Positions 1 to 13,224 of a stretch of DNA of 64,000 nt are shown here, piece after piece; the first letter of the stretch is position 1; each line of letters opens with the position of its first letter. A program made the position numbers and the translations under genes. Source of the DNA: Clavelina lepadiformis (lineage: Eukaryota; Chordata; Ascidiacea; Aplousobranchia; Clavelinidae); the NCBI RefSeq assembly GCF_947623445.1, contig NC_135240.1, positions 8,990,001-9,054,000 of the forward strand, written 5' to 3'. The notes under the pieces are model-generated. The model saw nothing but the letters and a program-made list of their open reading frames with translations. It ran no database searches and was not told where the DNA came from.

Positions 1-3000
1 AGTTCAATGGCAGAGGTTTGTCGGGTGACGTCAATTCACGATGCTGCCCAATAGACGTCATTACTTGTATTTATATCTTAGAGGTAAAAGGTAAAAGGAG
101 AATTGTTTCGGGATATTAATATAGCAGAATGTTGGTAAGTGACTAAACGTAAGCTTAACAAGTGTCATACCTGTGTCAAATCATCATGTTATGTTATACT
201 GATAACAATACAACTTCGTTAACTTTTGTGCCTTTAATTCTGTAAATACAACAGTATGCACTTGGGCTGCTGGCCAACTGATATACGTACAAAATACGTA
301 ATACGGCGGAGCTAAACGTTTATGAACAAAGAGTATACAGTTACAGACTTTTTAGTGTGGTACAAAAGATTGCATTCAACTCATAATGTTGACAAAGATG
401 GTCAAGTGGGATGAACGCTTAAAAGTCAAAACATTCACTTCATTAAGCTATGTTTTTATAAACCATGTTAGTACGTAACGTAACTGCATTATTGATAATT
501 TATTGTTATAGAGAAATGCGTCCAATACACGAATAGCCGCCATCTTGGTCAGTATAGCAACGAATATATAAAGCAAATATACACTGAATTTTCTTTGTGC
601 CTTGCACGGCGTAAACATAAACCAGGCGGCCTGAACATTTGCGTAAGTTTTAATTACGTCATGACTACCGCCTATAAATGAGGAATGTCGATACATCAAT
701 GTGATCGACTAATTAAAAGCAAAGGCAAAGCGATGCTGTTTTGTTGTGCCATTCAAGACAAGTAAATAAAACTACCGGCTTGAACATCTGCATCACAGTA
801 ACGTTGGTGGTTTCATAACTACTGTTGAGTGTTGACACAACTAGAGACCCAATAGGTCAAACGTGATTAAACGGTCAAACGCAAAATCAAATCGAGTCAA
901 ACAAAACATTCAAAACCGTTTCAATTATTAACTATGCACTATTATTTATATCTGTTGGCCTTTGAACGCTTCCATTAATTCTTTATTAAGACAAAATCGT
1001 TTAATACAGATTACAAGTAAAGCATACCCAGGAGCTTATATACAAATATATATATATCAAGAAATAACCTATATTAAGCATATGATATAAAAGCTCATTT
1101 ATTACTCTAATTAATTATTTCAACCTGAAATTTAAAAAGTAGCTCGTAGGCCAAAATAATAAGGCACTCAGTTATTGAATTTAAAATCAAGATAATTCAT
1201 CAACCCGGCCGGAAAAACGTTACGTGGGTTTGTAGTTATTGCGGATTTCTTGTATCGTTTCATGACGTATATTTGGTTCTATAACGCTTTACAATTTTGC
1301 TGGATAATAAATAATTCATTTTTGTGACATTAAAATATATTACTTTATCCGTAAACTTGAGCGTGAATTGGAACGTGAATGCAAATCGTAGTTTATGTGA
1401 ACAATACGCTCACAAACAATTAACGAGCAGAAAAAAGCAGCAAAGCTGTAAAGCTAAACACGTTGCTTAATTCCAACAAAGCTGGTATTCTGCGTGTATT
1501 TTGCAAATTTAGGTATCTGCTCCTACCTTACCCTACATTTACAATCGTTAAATTAATTACATTTTGGTATTTACCACTGTATTTAGTGGCAAAGATATCG
1601 TATGAAATGTCCAAGGTAGTAAGTACAAATTCTGATTTAGAATGATCCGTAGTATATGTTTACATATGAACGAATGGTGTTGTAGCTTTTGTAGTATTAA
1701 AAGTATTTTGTAGTTGCATTAGAAATATTTGTAACATAAGCTACGTTAGCTAAATTAGTTACACACTGTAGTTTATTAGCTGCATGCACTTTAGTATTTA
1801 GTAGCTATTACTATTAACTATATTAAACAACAAATATTCAAAGTGCTTTTGGAGACTGAAACGGTCACAGATTTCACCAATGGTCTCTCAAAGCTTATAC
1901 AGTAGGCTATGCTTTTGCAATGACAGCAGAAAATTGGCAATTAGTCTTTAAAAAATTCGGTCTCTTAAAATTTTTTAGCGGTCACCAAAATCCATTCTTA
2001 ACGGCTCAAAACGAGAATTGTCGCGTCGAAGGTTTTAGGGTAGAAGCCCAGGGGAACCAGTATGTTATTGTTCAGGCAATCATAACACGCACTACAGTAT
2101 AGTTTCATTTAGTGAATGTGTTCAATTTAATTTGACAGTTTTATTTACTAAAGAAACTTAATTTAATTAATGTGTCAACATTAGACTGTAGTAAAATTTT
2201 AAACAGTAAGTTCACAATTAACAGAGTAACAGGCATTTCACACATTTCCATGGCAATTCAACTCTGGTCAATTCAACTACAGTAAACTAAACCCCAGTTA
2301 ATTCAGCCCCATGTACTTGATGATGTTTACTTTTTCAGTATTTTTCTACCATAGCAATTCATCAACTTTTTGCGTTTCATTGCGGGATAAAATCGACTGC
2401 GTTTGTTTTGACTGGGGTTGAGTTTGCCGGGATAAATTAACTAACCACCATAAGAAGCTCTCCTACAATGAATATCTGTAAGACTATACGCAATGATTGA
2501 ACAAGATTCTATGTAATTGTAGCTAACGTAATACATTTTTTAATGGACTTAGCGTGATGGCGTGATCCCGTTCTCACGTAGAATTACTAAACCTTGTTAA
2601 GACACTAGTAATATATTATGTCTTATATTCTAACAATAGCTAAAAAGTAAAGTGTACTAACGGATCCAGCTGGGTTTTATTATATGGTCCAGAACTGTCC
2701 CAGAGCGTTTGTACCAGAAACGCTCACGGTTCAGTGAAGTACGTCCAGCTTACATTAAAAACGTCTACACTGACCTTACATTAAAACCTGTTTAAAAAAC
2801 TAACATGCAAGTTTTTGTTTTCGATTTTTCGATTCGTTACAAGCCAACCAGAAGATGCATGGTCATATTTTTTTCTTGATTTATATCCTTGTCCCTATAC
2901 CCAAAGGCTTCAAGTCGTTGTTCAATGCAGTTGTCTGATTCGAAGTTTCATCTCTGTTCTAACCAGCACAAACCAACACAACAATCGAATTTTCAACACT

Positions 3001-3503
3001 GGTCCATGTTAAGGCAGAAGTAATCGTTTTTTAATCTTTACGTTATAATTTTCAATTTGACATGTACTTAAAGAATTTGGAAGGGCATCACATAGCAAAT
3101 TAATAAGCGGTGATTGCAATAACTAAGCACATTTTGTATCATATTTGTGCATGCAATCGGTCAGGCCTACATAGATACAACAGTACTTCAACAGTAACGT
3201 ATTTACATTATGCATGCGTGAGTTACATCACGTATCTTAGAACTAAGATGACGTTTTGTGGAGAGAAAATTTCTGGAGACAATACATGTGTTTTGTGAGG
3301 TGGACCAGGAAATATTTGCAGAAGTTCAGCAGCTACAGTAAATTGACTTCTTTGCAATGGTTTCAAGCCGGTGACAAACCTGGCTGGAAGGGACACCATC
3401 TATCAAGGATCCGCTGCTTTCCGCATGAAATCATGATCTTCACTCGAAAGGCCGGGACAATAGGAAACAGTTGCTTAAGATGATACTTCTTTAAGTTTAA
3501 GTC
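1..3503. other. Intergenic, no supported gene
   Basis: Only short reading frames occur here, without splice partners or recognisable composition, so no gene is called. Around 2270-2440 two imperfect inverted arms (CTAAACCCCAGTTAA and GACTGGGGTTGAGTTT) could be the ends of a small decayed fold-back element, but no target duplication is clear. The right edge is downstream of the first receptor gene. Confidence 0.5.
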
Positions 3504-5751
3504 TTAAACAACACAAGACTGTTTTCTTTCACCATTTTTTTGTTTAGACCAAGGACATACTATTTGTTTCCAGTTTGAGAAGCAAAAAAGAATGCAAGCC
3601 AAATTTATCGCGTAAGCAATGTCCCATATTCCCAGCTGAACCTAAAAGTTTAAAAACGATTGCAAGAGCGATTGGTGTAAAGGTGGACACAAGTGTGAAG
3701 CTGTACAATTACAGTACAAAGTAATACAGTTATCAAAGCCCTAAATATAACCTATTTTCAATTTATTAGATGCTTATTTACCAGTTCGTAAACTTTTTCT
3801 TTTAAGGCCCAGTCAAGTATGGTCACAGCCAGATCTGTGGTCACAGAGACAATCGCGGCAACAGAACAATTCCGCAATAAAACCTGCAGCCTGTTGGTGC
3901 CCGAAATATCACTTCTTTTCATATTCATTTGGTATCGCCTTGTAATGTAGAAAAACAGTAGCGCCAGGCAACCTAAACATAGCGTAATTATGAAATACTA
4001 AACATAGTGTCGGCGTGCTGGTAAGTTTATTTTGATTATAAAGGCTACAAAGCTTTTCTCAAATAAGCCGTCTTGCCTTGTACGAAGATAATGAGAGAGT
4101 ATCCAGTATATACTATTACTGCATTTGGCCCAGTGTGTTCTTTGAAAGCACAAGCATTTGTGCCGTTTATGTAGATAAATTCCTCCTCTGTAACTGTATA
4201 CACAGAAGCTACTGTACCAGAAACTCCGACCAAAAGTATACTTGCCAAAAGAGTCCAACTTATTCTAAAATAAAAGGAAATATGCTCCATCTATTGCATG
4301 TACTTCGTTATTAATTAGTTGTTTCATGCGTCCCTACACCTTCATCCCAACGCCGGAATAATTTGAACTCTGTGATAAGAATCTTAGCTAAATATTTTCG
4401 CAAATTCTTCAGTTTTATTCAATACTAATGCTCAAACTAAACCAAACTTTGACAAATTATCCAAGAACTTGGAATTATCGACAATTGTCTGCGTTAACTC
4501 GGCTCTCAGCACATTTGCGCTGAGAATATTCAGGTGTTGGAATATTACAGGGTTCCTGCTATGATTTCATGAGTTGCTACAGGGGTGTACAATTATAAAG
4601 TCAGGTAAAACAAAAATCAAATGTGGTAAAAATAAAACCGTGCATATTTTTACGATGATCAGCAATAAACCGACTTACGCGTTGATGTACTTGTTCGATA
4701 AACATTCCAGAAATGGTTCACTGTAAAAAGAGTATTGCCTGAGCCACAAGAAGACGTATATCATCAAAAAACCTAATAAAAATTGTAGATATTTTAAAAT
4801 GTACAAATAAGCAATTTTCATTAATAACGCAACAAACTTTAGATGACTAACATATGGTCAGGGTGTTCTTCGTCAAGGATATTTCCCAAGATCTATCATA
4901 TAAGTCACATTTACAATAAAAATAGTAGACAAATCTATAAAGTTATAGGCTGCCCTAAAACAATGTTACCTTTAATTTTTTACGCGTTTGGGCAAACTTA
5001 TGCTTTTGTACAGTTTTTGATCCGGTGCGAAGGATGTGAATGTAGTGTTATGTGTGCGCGAGTTAACTTCAGGTTTTCACAGGATTTGTTTAATTAGTAT
5101 TGCGCTCGTGCGCTCGTAAATTTCCTATATTCGTGCTTTTCTATATCCTTATGCAAACCGCCTTAGTGCACCCACACAACTACGCGCACAGTGGTCATAC
5201 ATTGCTCAGACCGTATTTCCCTTTCATATGCCGAGAGCATAGCTTTAAGAATCTGTACAGGAAATCACATGGCAATACGCTTGCTGTACATACCTACACA
5301 ATGCACTGGTTGAAATATCTGTGCAATCTCTATGCAGTATTTTAACGGATCTTGCGCGACAAGATCTTCAGGAACATAATAAGTCCACTGGGCCAAAGCA
5401 AACTTTATGCTGGCAGCTAAAGTGCTTAAGGTGGCAAGACCGCAAAGTAACAGACGGATCCTTTTTCTTCTTAAGCTGTCAGCACTCGAACATTTTTCTT
5501 GAAATCTGCGGTATTGGTTATCATATATGACAATTAATGCAGTGACAATTTCTGCATTTACATTAATTTATTATTGTGAATTTAAAATGCATTATTTACA
5601 TTTCTTTCAAATATATACATAAAGTTGTGAACAGGTAAACTCCACCGATCAACATAATCGTTTCCATGACGATGAAAGCGATCGCTAGACTGGCGTTTGT
5701 TCTTATGAAGTCGTCCGTGCCATTATTAAAGTACATTTGTATTTTAGCCAT
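3504..5751 (-). CDS. Divergent seven-transmembrane receptor-like protein, copy A
   Basis: My six-exon model is 5751-5600, 5475-5294, 4772-4679, 4264-4077, 3972-3782 and 3641-3504, giving 314 residues, a normal length for a seven-helix receptor. All junction phases agree (2,1,2,1,0) and match the neighbour at 7.7-10.1 kb exon by exon. The N-terminus carries two glycosylation sequons (N10, N19). Helices lie near residues 22-46, 58-81, 100-125, 146-167, 191-215, 235-258 and 274-293. Cys98 before helix 3 and Cys181 in the second outer loop could form the disulphide typical of rhodopsin-like receptors. Where DRY would sit, the sequence reads FLWLRQY, and helix 7 ends NLACILFCFSNW rather than NPxxY. 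The fourth intron appears to use a GC donor (CAAG then GCAAGA). I do not recognise the subfamily. A signalling receptor is inferred from topology; ligand and coupling are unknown. Confidence 0.72.
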
Positions 5752-7705
5752 TGCACTTTCAAACTACGAGTAAAACTGAACCAACACTATAAAAGAAGAC
5801 CAGTATGTTTTAATTAAAATACAATACGTATATCGAAAGACTGAAAATACTGGTTATTAGCTGCTTTACAATCATTTTGTACTTGGAGAGAAACTTGGAG
5901 CTTCTTATAACTTGGCCTTCAGCTTTTTAACTTTGGGTACAAACTTTATAACATAAGTTACACAGAGTTTCTTAACCATGACATAAACTTTTTAAAGTTT
6001 ACTAAGCAAAGGGTCGTGTTTACCGTTTATTTTAACAAGTTACTCAATTGGATTTCATTACTCGTTTCAACTGAAACCGGCAACAAACGAATGACAAACG
6101 AGAAAAGCTTCTTAACTTTGTGTTAGCCTAATGCAAACCTTTCCTGGCTGTTTGAAATGAGGCATCTACACTTTCTGTTATGGGGTTTCGTATAAAAATT
6201 AGTGTATTGACTAGAAACTGGAAAACATCAAAAATGTTTCACTAGAAAGCTGTTACTCAAACCTGAAAAGATAGTTTTAGAATTAAAGATAACTTATTGT
6301 TAAGAATTTGTTAAAATTCTGTTTTTTTTTTTTAAAGTTATACTGAAAACCCTGACATTCTTTATCACTATAAACAAAAGGAAACACGTTGAAATGTATT
6401 TGCTGGTACATTCAATCATCGGAGTTATACTATACATCGTCAAATATTGATCAAAACTTGTCTGAATGGGCTGACTAATGATTCAATCAGTATATATTGC
6501 GTTTACATTATTTCATATTACGTGCTGACATTTTATTATTTATCTGAGATCTGAGGTTAGTCATTGACACCTGAAATAAAACATTACCTGTAATGGCAAC
6601 AAAGATTTTCATTAATCACATGCGCAGATACAGACAGGTTTCAACTTTAAAAGTTTAAGTTCCCGACGAATGTTCAGTTTGTTGACATGTTGATTAATTT
6701 ATGTGAAAAGTGGAGCACCTTGCTGTCTCGATCTGCAGTATCTTATCTTCTTACTGTCCAGTGTTTACTACCATAAAACTACCCCTAAAAAACTTTCCAC
6801 ATATTTGCTCTCGTAGCCTAGTTTTCAACCAAAATGAATAGAACAGAAATTTTTACGTTACCACTTTACAGCTATTCGATAACAATTGACCAGTGCAATC
6901 TTTAAGGTGCGGTCTTAGATCAGCAAAACATAACCAAACGGCCCGATTGTCCAGCAGTACGAATTAAACTTTCTTTCAAAAGTCTTCTTTAGACAAAATT
7001 AGCGCATATGCAAATACTTTGAAAACGCAGCACGTTATAGTTCATAACTGAAAAGGTTTGTGAACCAAGCATGGTTAAATTTCAATGACTTCCTTTAAAG
7101 CTTTATCATAAGACCAGAACAAGTAACCAACAACATTTACATGTTGTCAAAATCAGGAAGTGGCTAGCTTGAAATCATCTTTAACGTGATGAAACCTATG
7201 TTTATCTTCTTTCAACTGCAAGATCGCTTTTTTTACCTCGATTACCGACCTACTTTGGAGTACCGTTGCTCAGTATACGTCCTTTCTGCATTGTTCTTCT
7301 ATCTATAACATTGGTAACAACAATAGTATTGTAGCATATTTGTTGTAAACGAAAGTCCTTCTTACTTAAATAAATGTTATTTTTAAGTGGGCATGGAAGC
7401 ATGATACTACAACTGCTGTGTAGGAGTGACTTTTTAATATTGGCCAAAGAAGTACACAGTGCATTATGTACACTTTCGTAATAGGCTACACGCTGTTACT
7501 TCTGGGTATGACAGCACAATTAAAGAAGCAGTTGTGGAAATCTTTTGCAATGACAAGGTTCGTAGCTACGTCAATGTATTTGATTAATTGCTTGTTACCA
7601 CGCAATCACCTGTGCATCAGTTCACACAATCGCAAACAACATATGTGGTAGTGTTAATAAAGTGACGCAGTACTTTCACAAAGCAGAAAGACGCCACTAA
7701 AGCTT
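5752..7705. other. Intergenic between the two receptor genes
   Basis: No gene is supported. The DNA is AT-rich, with a run of T near 6325 and scattered short frames lacking splice partners. This is the upstream region of receptor copy A and the downstream region of copy B, so a core promoter for A should lie just above 5751, but I see no clear TATA box to report. Confidence 0.45.
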
Positions 7706-10111
7706 CTATGTGTTAGTTGATACAGTGGCTCCGCTGATTCTTGAAATCTGAGCTTGCTCTGCTCCCTTTTCAGTACGATCTGGCCACGGCCACAGAATTT
7801 CCTTCCAGTTCGAAAAGCATAAAATGGTGCAAGTAAGATTTATGAAGGCATCAATGTCCCAAATCGTGAAGATTGTCTGCAAAGGAATACAATGCACACG
7901 TGACTGGTGTATGTCCCTGATGCCAGCAGCCTTTTTAAAGTGGGTGGGCTCATGTGAGCTGGCATGCAAAATCTATAACAACGGCACTCGAGTTTTGCCG
8001 TAAGTCTACCAATTTTTAATACGTTTGGTTTGTAAAAGTAGAGGGACCTATAGGCCCACCTTCTACTACCCTTTTCGCCATCTACACTTGATGCCATTGA
8101 GTGTTTGTAAACGATAGGAACATTAATGGCAAACTGTAGCAAATTGTGGAAACTCTTAACTTACAAACTCAGCAATATTTCCTCTCAAGATCATCCTTAG
8201 TATGATGGCAGTCACGTCGGATACTGCGGATATCGCGGCAGCAATCGTACAGTTGCGCACGAGTCTGTGGATCCTCTCGTCCATCGACGACCCTGAACCT
8301 TCCAGGTTGACACGCATGGACGCCTGATATTTTCGCAAGATGTGAACAAAGAGAGAAAGGATGCAAGCTGAGGAAATATATGTTGGTTTTTATTTCTTGG
8401 TTTTTAAACGAAAGCGTGTTCTAATTTTGTTTTGTGGAGGGAAGATACCTTGCAATATAATGATGACCGAATATCCGGTGTATATTACGACAGAGTTTAA
8501 AGTACTCTCAGTGGTAAGCAAACAAGCGTTGCTGCCCTCGATGACAGAAAAGTTCTCTTCTCTGTTGGACAGAATAACACCAATCAGAGACGCTGTTCCA
8601 ATAATTATGATAACTGCCAGCAAGACACGGCTGAACCTGTAAGCAATACAGATAAGTGTAGAAAAATAACCATACAAAGGTTGTTCTTTAGTCGTTTATT
8701 CTGAAGACCCGTGGCAACAAGAGTTCTCTTAAATGTGATCGGGTATGGCTGTAAGCAATATTTAAACAAACAACGAAAAATGAAATCACAAATTCACAAT
8801 ATAACATTGAACAAGTGGCTATTCAATAATTAAGTTCTTCTGAATTTATAGTATAAGTTCGACCTACCTAATAATGCAAACCGTGGAATAATGTCTCAAG
8901 TGTGGTTCCAGGTATAGAGTGTACTGTCGCAGCCAAAGAAAGGAGTAAAGCGAAATTAATCCTATAAAACATAGCACAAAGCTGAGAACGACTTTCGCAA
9001 CTGAAATATAGCTTTGTTTATTACGTCATATTGGACGCTTCGCGATTCGGTCTTGGTTTTAAAAGTTTGTTGCATATGATGTAGCGTGACGGCGACGCTT
9101 GCCATGAATTATTGCTATGACTAACTTTTAAACTACTAACTTCTTGAAATTGACGTCGCGTTAATGTAAATCATATAGTGTATAAAACTTACACGAAATA
9201 AGAATAAACTCTAGCAAATATACATACGCATATTTGCATGCTTGTTTTATCACAAAAAGTTTTTTTGATGTATTTATCGCTATTTTTCTATTGCCAAAGT
9301 TTTCTCTAAAGTATGTAAAATATCATTTTGCATTCAGCTGTTTGTATGAAAACGGCAAAAAGGTGCACATCTAAATCAATTACTGACACAATAAGAGCAT
9401 ATACTTTTGGTTAAGATATAGAAACAGGCGTATAGCACCATAGGAGCAAAAGTAAATAGCAAAACATTAAATTTTTTGCACTACTTTTACCTGTAGTATT
9501 AAAAACTTGAAACACCAAAGAAAATGTTGCGCAATATCGCTTAGTTACCACTTCGGGCGATATGTAGTAAATCCATTGGGCCAGAGCAAATTTTCCGACT
9601 GAAGTAAGTGCGAAATAGACCACAAGAACAAATAAGATGAGCTTTCTTCTTTCCATTGTTCGGCTCCCAACACCTTGCAGGGAAGTCGCTCTGAAAAAAG
9701 AATTGAAATAGACTGTGTCATTGCCAAGTCTGAGTTTGTTATGCTTCCAAACAAATTTCCATCTTTGGAAGCAGTTTCTTCTGTGACTCTTGAAGCACTC
9801 TTATTCTACAGTACATGCTTTTGTTCTTGTACATATCTATACGCTTAACAAAGTTGTTTGTCGCACTAGTCTACGCATAGGCCTATCGATCCAAACCAAC
9901 GTAGGCTATAACCATAACGATAACCCATCCCTATCATATTTACATGACCACGTACGTGTATGTATACTTACAGTTTGGTTGCAGCGTAGTAAAGCAAAGC
10001 CAGGATAAGGTAAATGTCGCAAACCAAGAATATCGTCTCAATGACGATAAAGGCCGTAGCTCTTCTTTCGTCCACCAACCCGGCATAAGAGTTATTTTGG
10101 CTGCGATTCAT
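7706..10111 (-). CDS. Divergent seven-transmembrane receptor-like protein, copy B
   Basis: The six exons are 10111-9972, 9690-9491, 8961-8868, 8636-8449, 8367-8165 and 7876-7706, giving 331 residues. Intron phases equal those of copy A; exons 3 and 4 have identical lengths in both genes (94 and 188 nt). Shared motifs include KFALAQW at the end of helix 2, FLWLRQY after helix 3, a Cys in the second outer loop (SNACL), YTGYS in helix 5, a basic LRNC/VRNC entry to helix 6 and FSNWK after helix 7. The N-terminus has sequons NRS and NNS. The second exon starts with an extra stretch rich in Ser, Gly and Thr between helices 1 and 2 that copy A lacks. The exon 4 donor is an ordinary GT, unlike the GC in copy A. 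The two genes are tandem duplicates, clearly diverged, both apparently intact; their function is unknown. Confidence 0.74.
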
Positions 10112-11259
10112 CTTTCAAGCTATGCTTTTTCAATCAAGGCAACACTGCAATCAACACCGCATTGCAATTTTCGCAAAAATAAACAATTATCGCAACAACA
10201 TTTTTCGTTAAAATTGACTGTGTTCAATAACGTATTTTTTTCTAAGGCTTAGACAAGTTTGTTTTTGCGATAAAGCCTATTTCGTCTGCGACTAACAATA
10301 GGCTAAACAGAACGTTCTTGGTGGAACTAATGCGACCTATTTTACCTGTTCTTCACTTATTTTGGGCTGGTTATATTTTCGCAAAGTCAGCTACTGTCTG
10401 AAATCACTTCCGTATAAAAAACGACGACCGTTCATACGGCAACAAATCATTTAACTTCCGTTAGTATCGCTCGCTTATGTGTAAGTTCATGCAGTATAGG
10501 AAACATCTAGAAACGATTTCTGATAAACACACATCAAAGACAGGAAATTACCGGTTAGTAGGTTACAGTAACACATTAAATTTAATGTGCTATTGTCCTG
10601 ACATACTTTTATGAAAACAACGCAACAACAGGGAGCTAAGTTTTACAAAGAATTTTAGTCACACAATCTTTCTTTGCGGTTTGTTCTGCCTTCCGGCAAT
10701 TGCCCTAGGTCCATCTGCCCTAAATATGTTGTTTTATCTAGCCGCATGAAAAGTTAAGATCAAATTTGTATAAATTCTTCATAATTTTACTTCGGTTCGG
10801 TAATAAACTTGTTCCCCGTTCGGTTTGTTTCATACTGAAGCGAAGCTTAACTTCGTCTATAGAAGTAATGCTGTGCGTGAAACTGCTGGTCACATTCTAT
10901 CTACACCCCGCAAAAATTTTACCCACCGAATAAATTTTTGTGTGGCTTGGCTAACCAAGCGAAATCGATAAACTTAGATCACGTGACCATTGTGTACGTC
11001 ATTGTTAATAATGGTAGCTAAATTTCCGCTGCGTGGCTTCAGTAGAAAAACATGGCACGGTGGCTTATTTTAAAGCTAAACTACCTCGCGCTTTAGATGG
11101 TATTGGTCGTTGTTGTAACTTTAGTTGTATGACACGCACTGCAGCAGCTTTCTATTCGAGAGCATTGTTTCGAAACAAACAATTTCCACTCGCTAAATAT
11201 CAAGCAACAATACGTAAATTAAGCTAACAGGACGCTGCATTGTTTTATCTCGTTAAAAT
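10112..11259. other. Intergenic, upstream of receptor B
   Basis: Nothing supported is coded here. A plus-strand frame at 11033-11227 is short, has no splice partner and overlaps only the distal flank of TBCC, so it is not called. The region separates two minus-strand genes and should contain the promoter of receptor copy B near 10.1-10.3 kb. Confidence 0.45.
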
Positions 11260-11265
11260 TTTATT
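11260..11265 (-). terminator. Poly(A) signal AATAAA, likely TBCC
   Basis: A canonical AATAAA on the minus strand lies about 230 bases after the TBCC stop codon and is the first such hexamer I noticed downstream of it. The 3' end would fall 10-30 bases further on. Confidence 0.5.
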
Positions 11266-11491
11266 GAAAAATATTTGTTCAAGATCGGTGAAGTATGATA
11301 CAAAAAAATTACAAAATTAAGAAGAGTAATCGTAGCAGAAGGGTCACCAGCATGTATTAATAAATTTATGTCCAGTACTATACAGAGGAAAAACTCGACA
11401 GAGGTCACCTCTGAAGCCATACAACGCACAACACTGGATGGCGCAATACAGGCATAAATAAAAAAAGAAGTTCAACATTGAACTTGTGTAA

Positions 11492-12696
11492 TCATTCCCA
11501 CGTTGTCTTTCTTTCGCTTTCGTCGATCAACTTCCAATTCGGCGAAGCGGTGTCCATCGCAAGCCAGTTGAAATCGTCAATCTCGGTCCAGTTATTTTTG
11601 CTTTTATCCAGACCGGAAAGTTGAAAGTGTTTTTCTCGGTCCACGTACTCAACATTGTAGGGGGCGAAACGAACATTGGTTGTGTCTTCGATGATAGCCC
11701 GACTGGTCACGTGCAAGTAGAAGTCTGTGTCGTGAGTATGGTGCACGCGTAGCTGCTGACACCCAGCGGCAATGGTTGTATCGTGGCATCTGAACACGAC
11801 AAAGATAAGTGACTGTTATAAGCAATTAAGTTGCAGTTTTTATCGGTGGCAATTGCAACGCAGTAGACACAGTGACCCACCTGTCGACAAACACTGAACC
11901 TGATACCGGGCCGATGACAATTGTACATCCTTTGACGTCACTAATATGCACTGTACCTGGCGCTCCGAACAAAAAAATTTTACAACCAGTAAGATGACTC
12001 AATGAAACGTCTTTTAAATTAATGTCGTCACTTTTCAATGTAATGGATTCGTTATTTTGCCCAGAAACTTCGCAGTCTTGCTTAAATTGTGCTGCTTTGT
12101 TGCTGTACTTTTCCATAACTGATGGTTTGCTTGTTGCTGTTACTACAAAAACAACGCAGATTATTAACAGGAAAGCGTTAGTATTACATGTACTGACATC
12201 TAAGATATTCCACAAGAAATTTCTAACCTGTATCAGTTGAGCTTTTAGTCTTTGATTTGAAAGCAAACTTCTTTTTGGGCAACATCTCAGCTCTTTTGTC
12301 ATTTATTTTTGCTTGCAACGATGTCAGTTGACTTTGAGCTTTTCTAGACTCATAACTGCTCAAGAACATGACAGAGTCGTTGAAAAATTTTTGCAAACGT
12401 TGAAAAGAAGCAGTGATCGAGTCGAAATGCTCCAACAGACTTGTACGGTCTCCAGATGAAATCGCTTCACATTTTATCATGTTCTCTATGTTTTGGAATT
12501 CCTCCTGAAAATGCTTAGTAAAGAAGCTTAATTTTTCCTCGGTCACCTTTGCCTCCTCCCTCACAGCTCTTCTGCGATCAGCATCAGTGAGACGTGTCTG
12601 ATCCCGTTTCTGTAAACGAGAAGAAATTTGTTCTTTCTTCTTTTGATTGTAATCAGAATCGGTGAGGTGCAGGGCCTCAGCAGGTTTGCTTGCCAT
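11492..12696 (-). CDS. TBCC: Tubulin-binding cofactor C
   Basis: The three exons 12696-12228, 12142-11881 and 11789-11492 give 342 residues, close to human TBCC (346). Cofactor C stimulates GTP hydrolysis by beta-tubulin in the cofactor D/E supercomplex and releases assembly-competent alpha/beta dimer in the cytosol. Residues 1 to about 110 are a charged helical N-terminal domain typical of the family. The second and third exons encode the C-CAP/cofactor C beta-helix with hallmark motifs ACQQLR-like GCQQLRVH, VTSRAI, FAPY, GLDKSKNNW and DDFNWLA. The GAP arginine should lie in the RVH region by family comparison (QQLR). Introns are only 85 and 91 bp. Exon 2 could start 6 nt later at a second AG (tandem acceptor), changing two residues. 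MRG15 lies upstream on the same strand. Confidence 0.95.
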
Positions 12697-13218
12697 ATTC
12701 TACTCTGATTTACACAAAAATATATATATGAGTACAGGCAATTTCTCTGAAAAAATCCTACATGAAAAATGTAGTTTAAGAAAAAAAAATAGAATATCTA
12801 CATAGCAAGTGTAAAAAGCAGCCTCAACAAAGGAAATTATACGGTAGTGTACACATAACTTGGGAGCACCTTTCCTGAAATTACACAAAGGCCTACTAAA
12901 CAAACTGGCAGTGACCAATGATTAGTTCCAAAGCATTGCTGCAATAATATGATTGGTATATTTGGCAAATAAGTTCTTTCAAGTAAACCTCTTTACTAGG
13001 CATAATTGCCTTTTAAATATGTCTAAGTTTTAAATAAGTTCTACATTAATACCAGTTACCGTACATACATCTCTCACAAAATCAGGTTTTGGCCGTTAAC
13101 ATACTGTATATTGCATGATTTTACAAAAGAAGTTTTTGCATTTAAATTGAAAAGCTTAGCCATATGCAGTAGTCTCAAAGCAAAAATGCAGCAGGTTTAA
13201 TAGTTTTTCATCACTTCA
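12697..13218. other. Short intergenic between MRG15 and TBCC
   Basis: About 520 bases separate the MRG15 stop from the TBCC start on the same strand. The MRG15 poly(A) signal sits at the far edge. Just above the TBCC start the minus strand reads a T-rich run and then AG a few bases before ATG, which could be an ordinary promoter or 5' UTR or a spliced-leader acceptor. The sequence alone cannot decide. Confidence 0.4.
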
Positions 13219-13224
13219 TTTATT
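13219..13224 (-). terminator. Poly(A) signal overlapping the MRG15 stop codon
   Basis: Reading the minus strand, GAATAAATG contains both the last Glu codon, the TAA stop and the hexamer AATAAA. If used, the MRG15 transcript would have a 3' UTR of only a few tens of bases. Confidence 0.55.

Noticed and set aside
7980-8142. Possible extra exon of receptor B (FAINVPIVYKHSM)
   Set aside because: It has a good acceptor, but skipping it joins exons 5 and 6 in phase 0 in both receptor copies, and including it breaks the phase; copy A has no room for it.
11033-11227. 64-residue plus-strand frame near the TBCC 3' end
   Set aside because: Short, with no partner exon, and probably just distal flank of two minus-strand genes.
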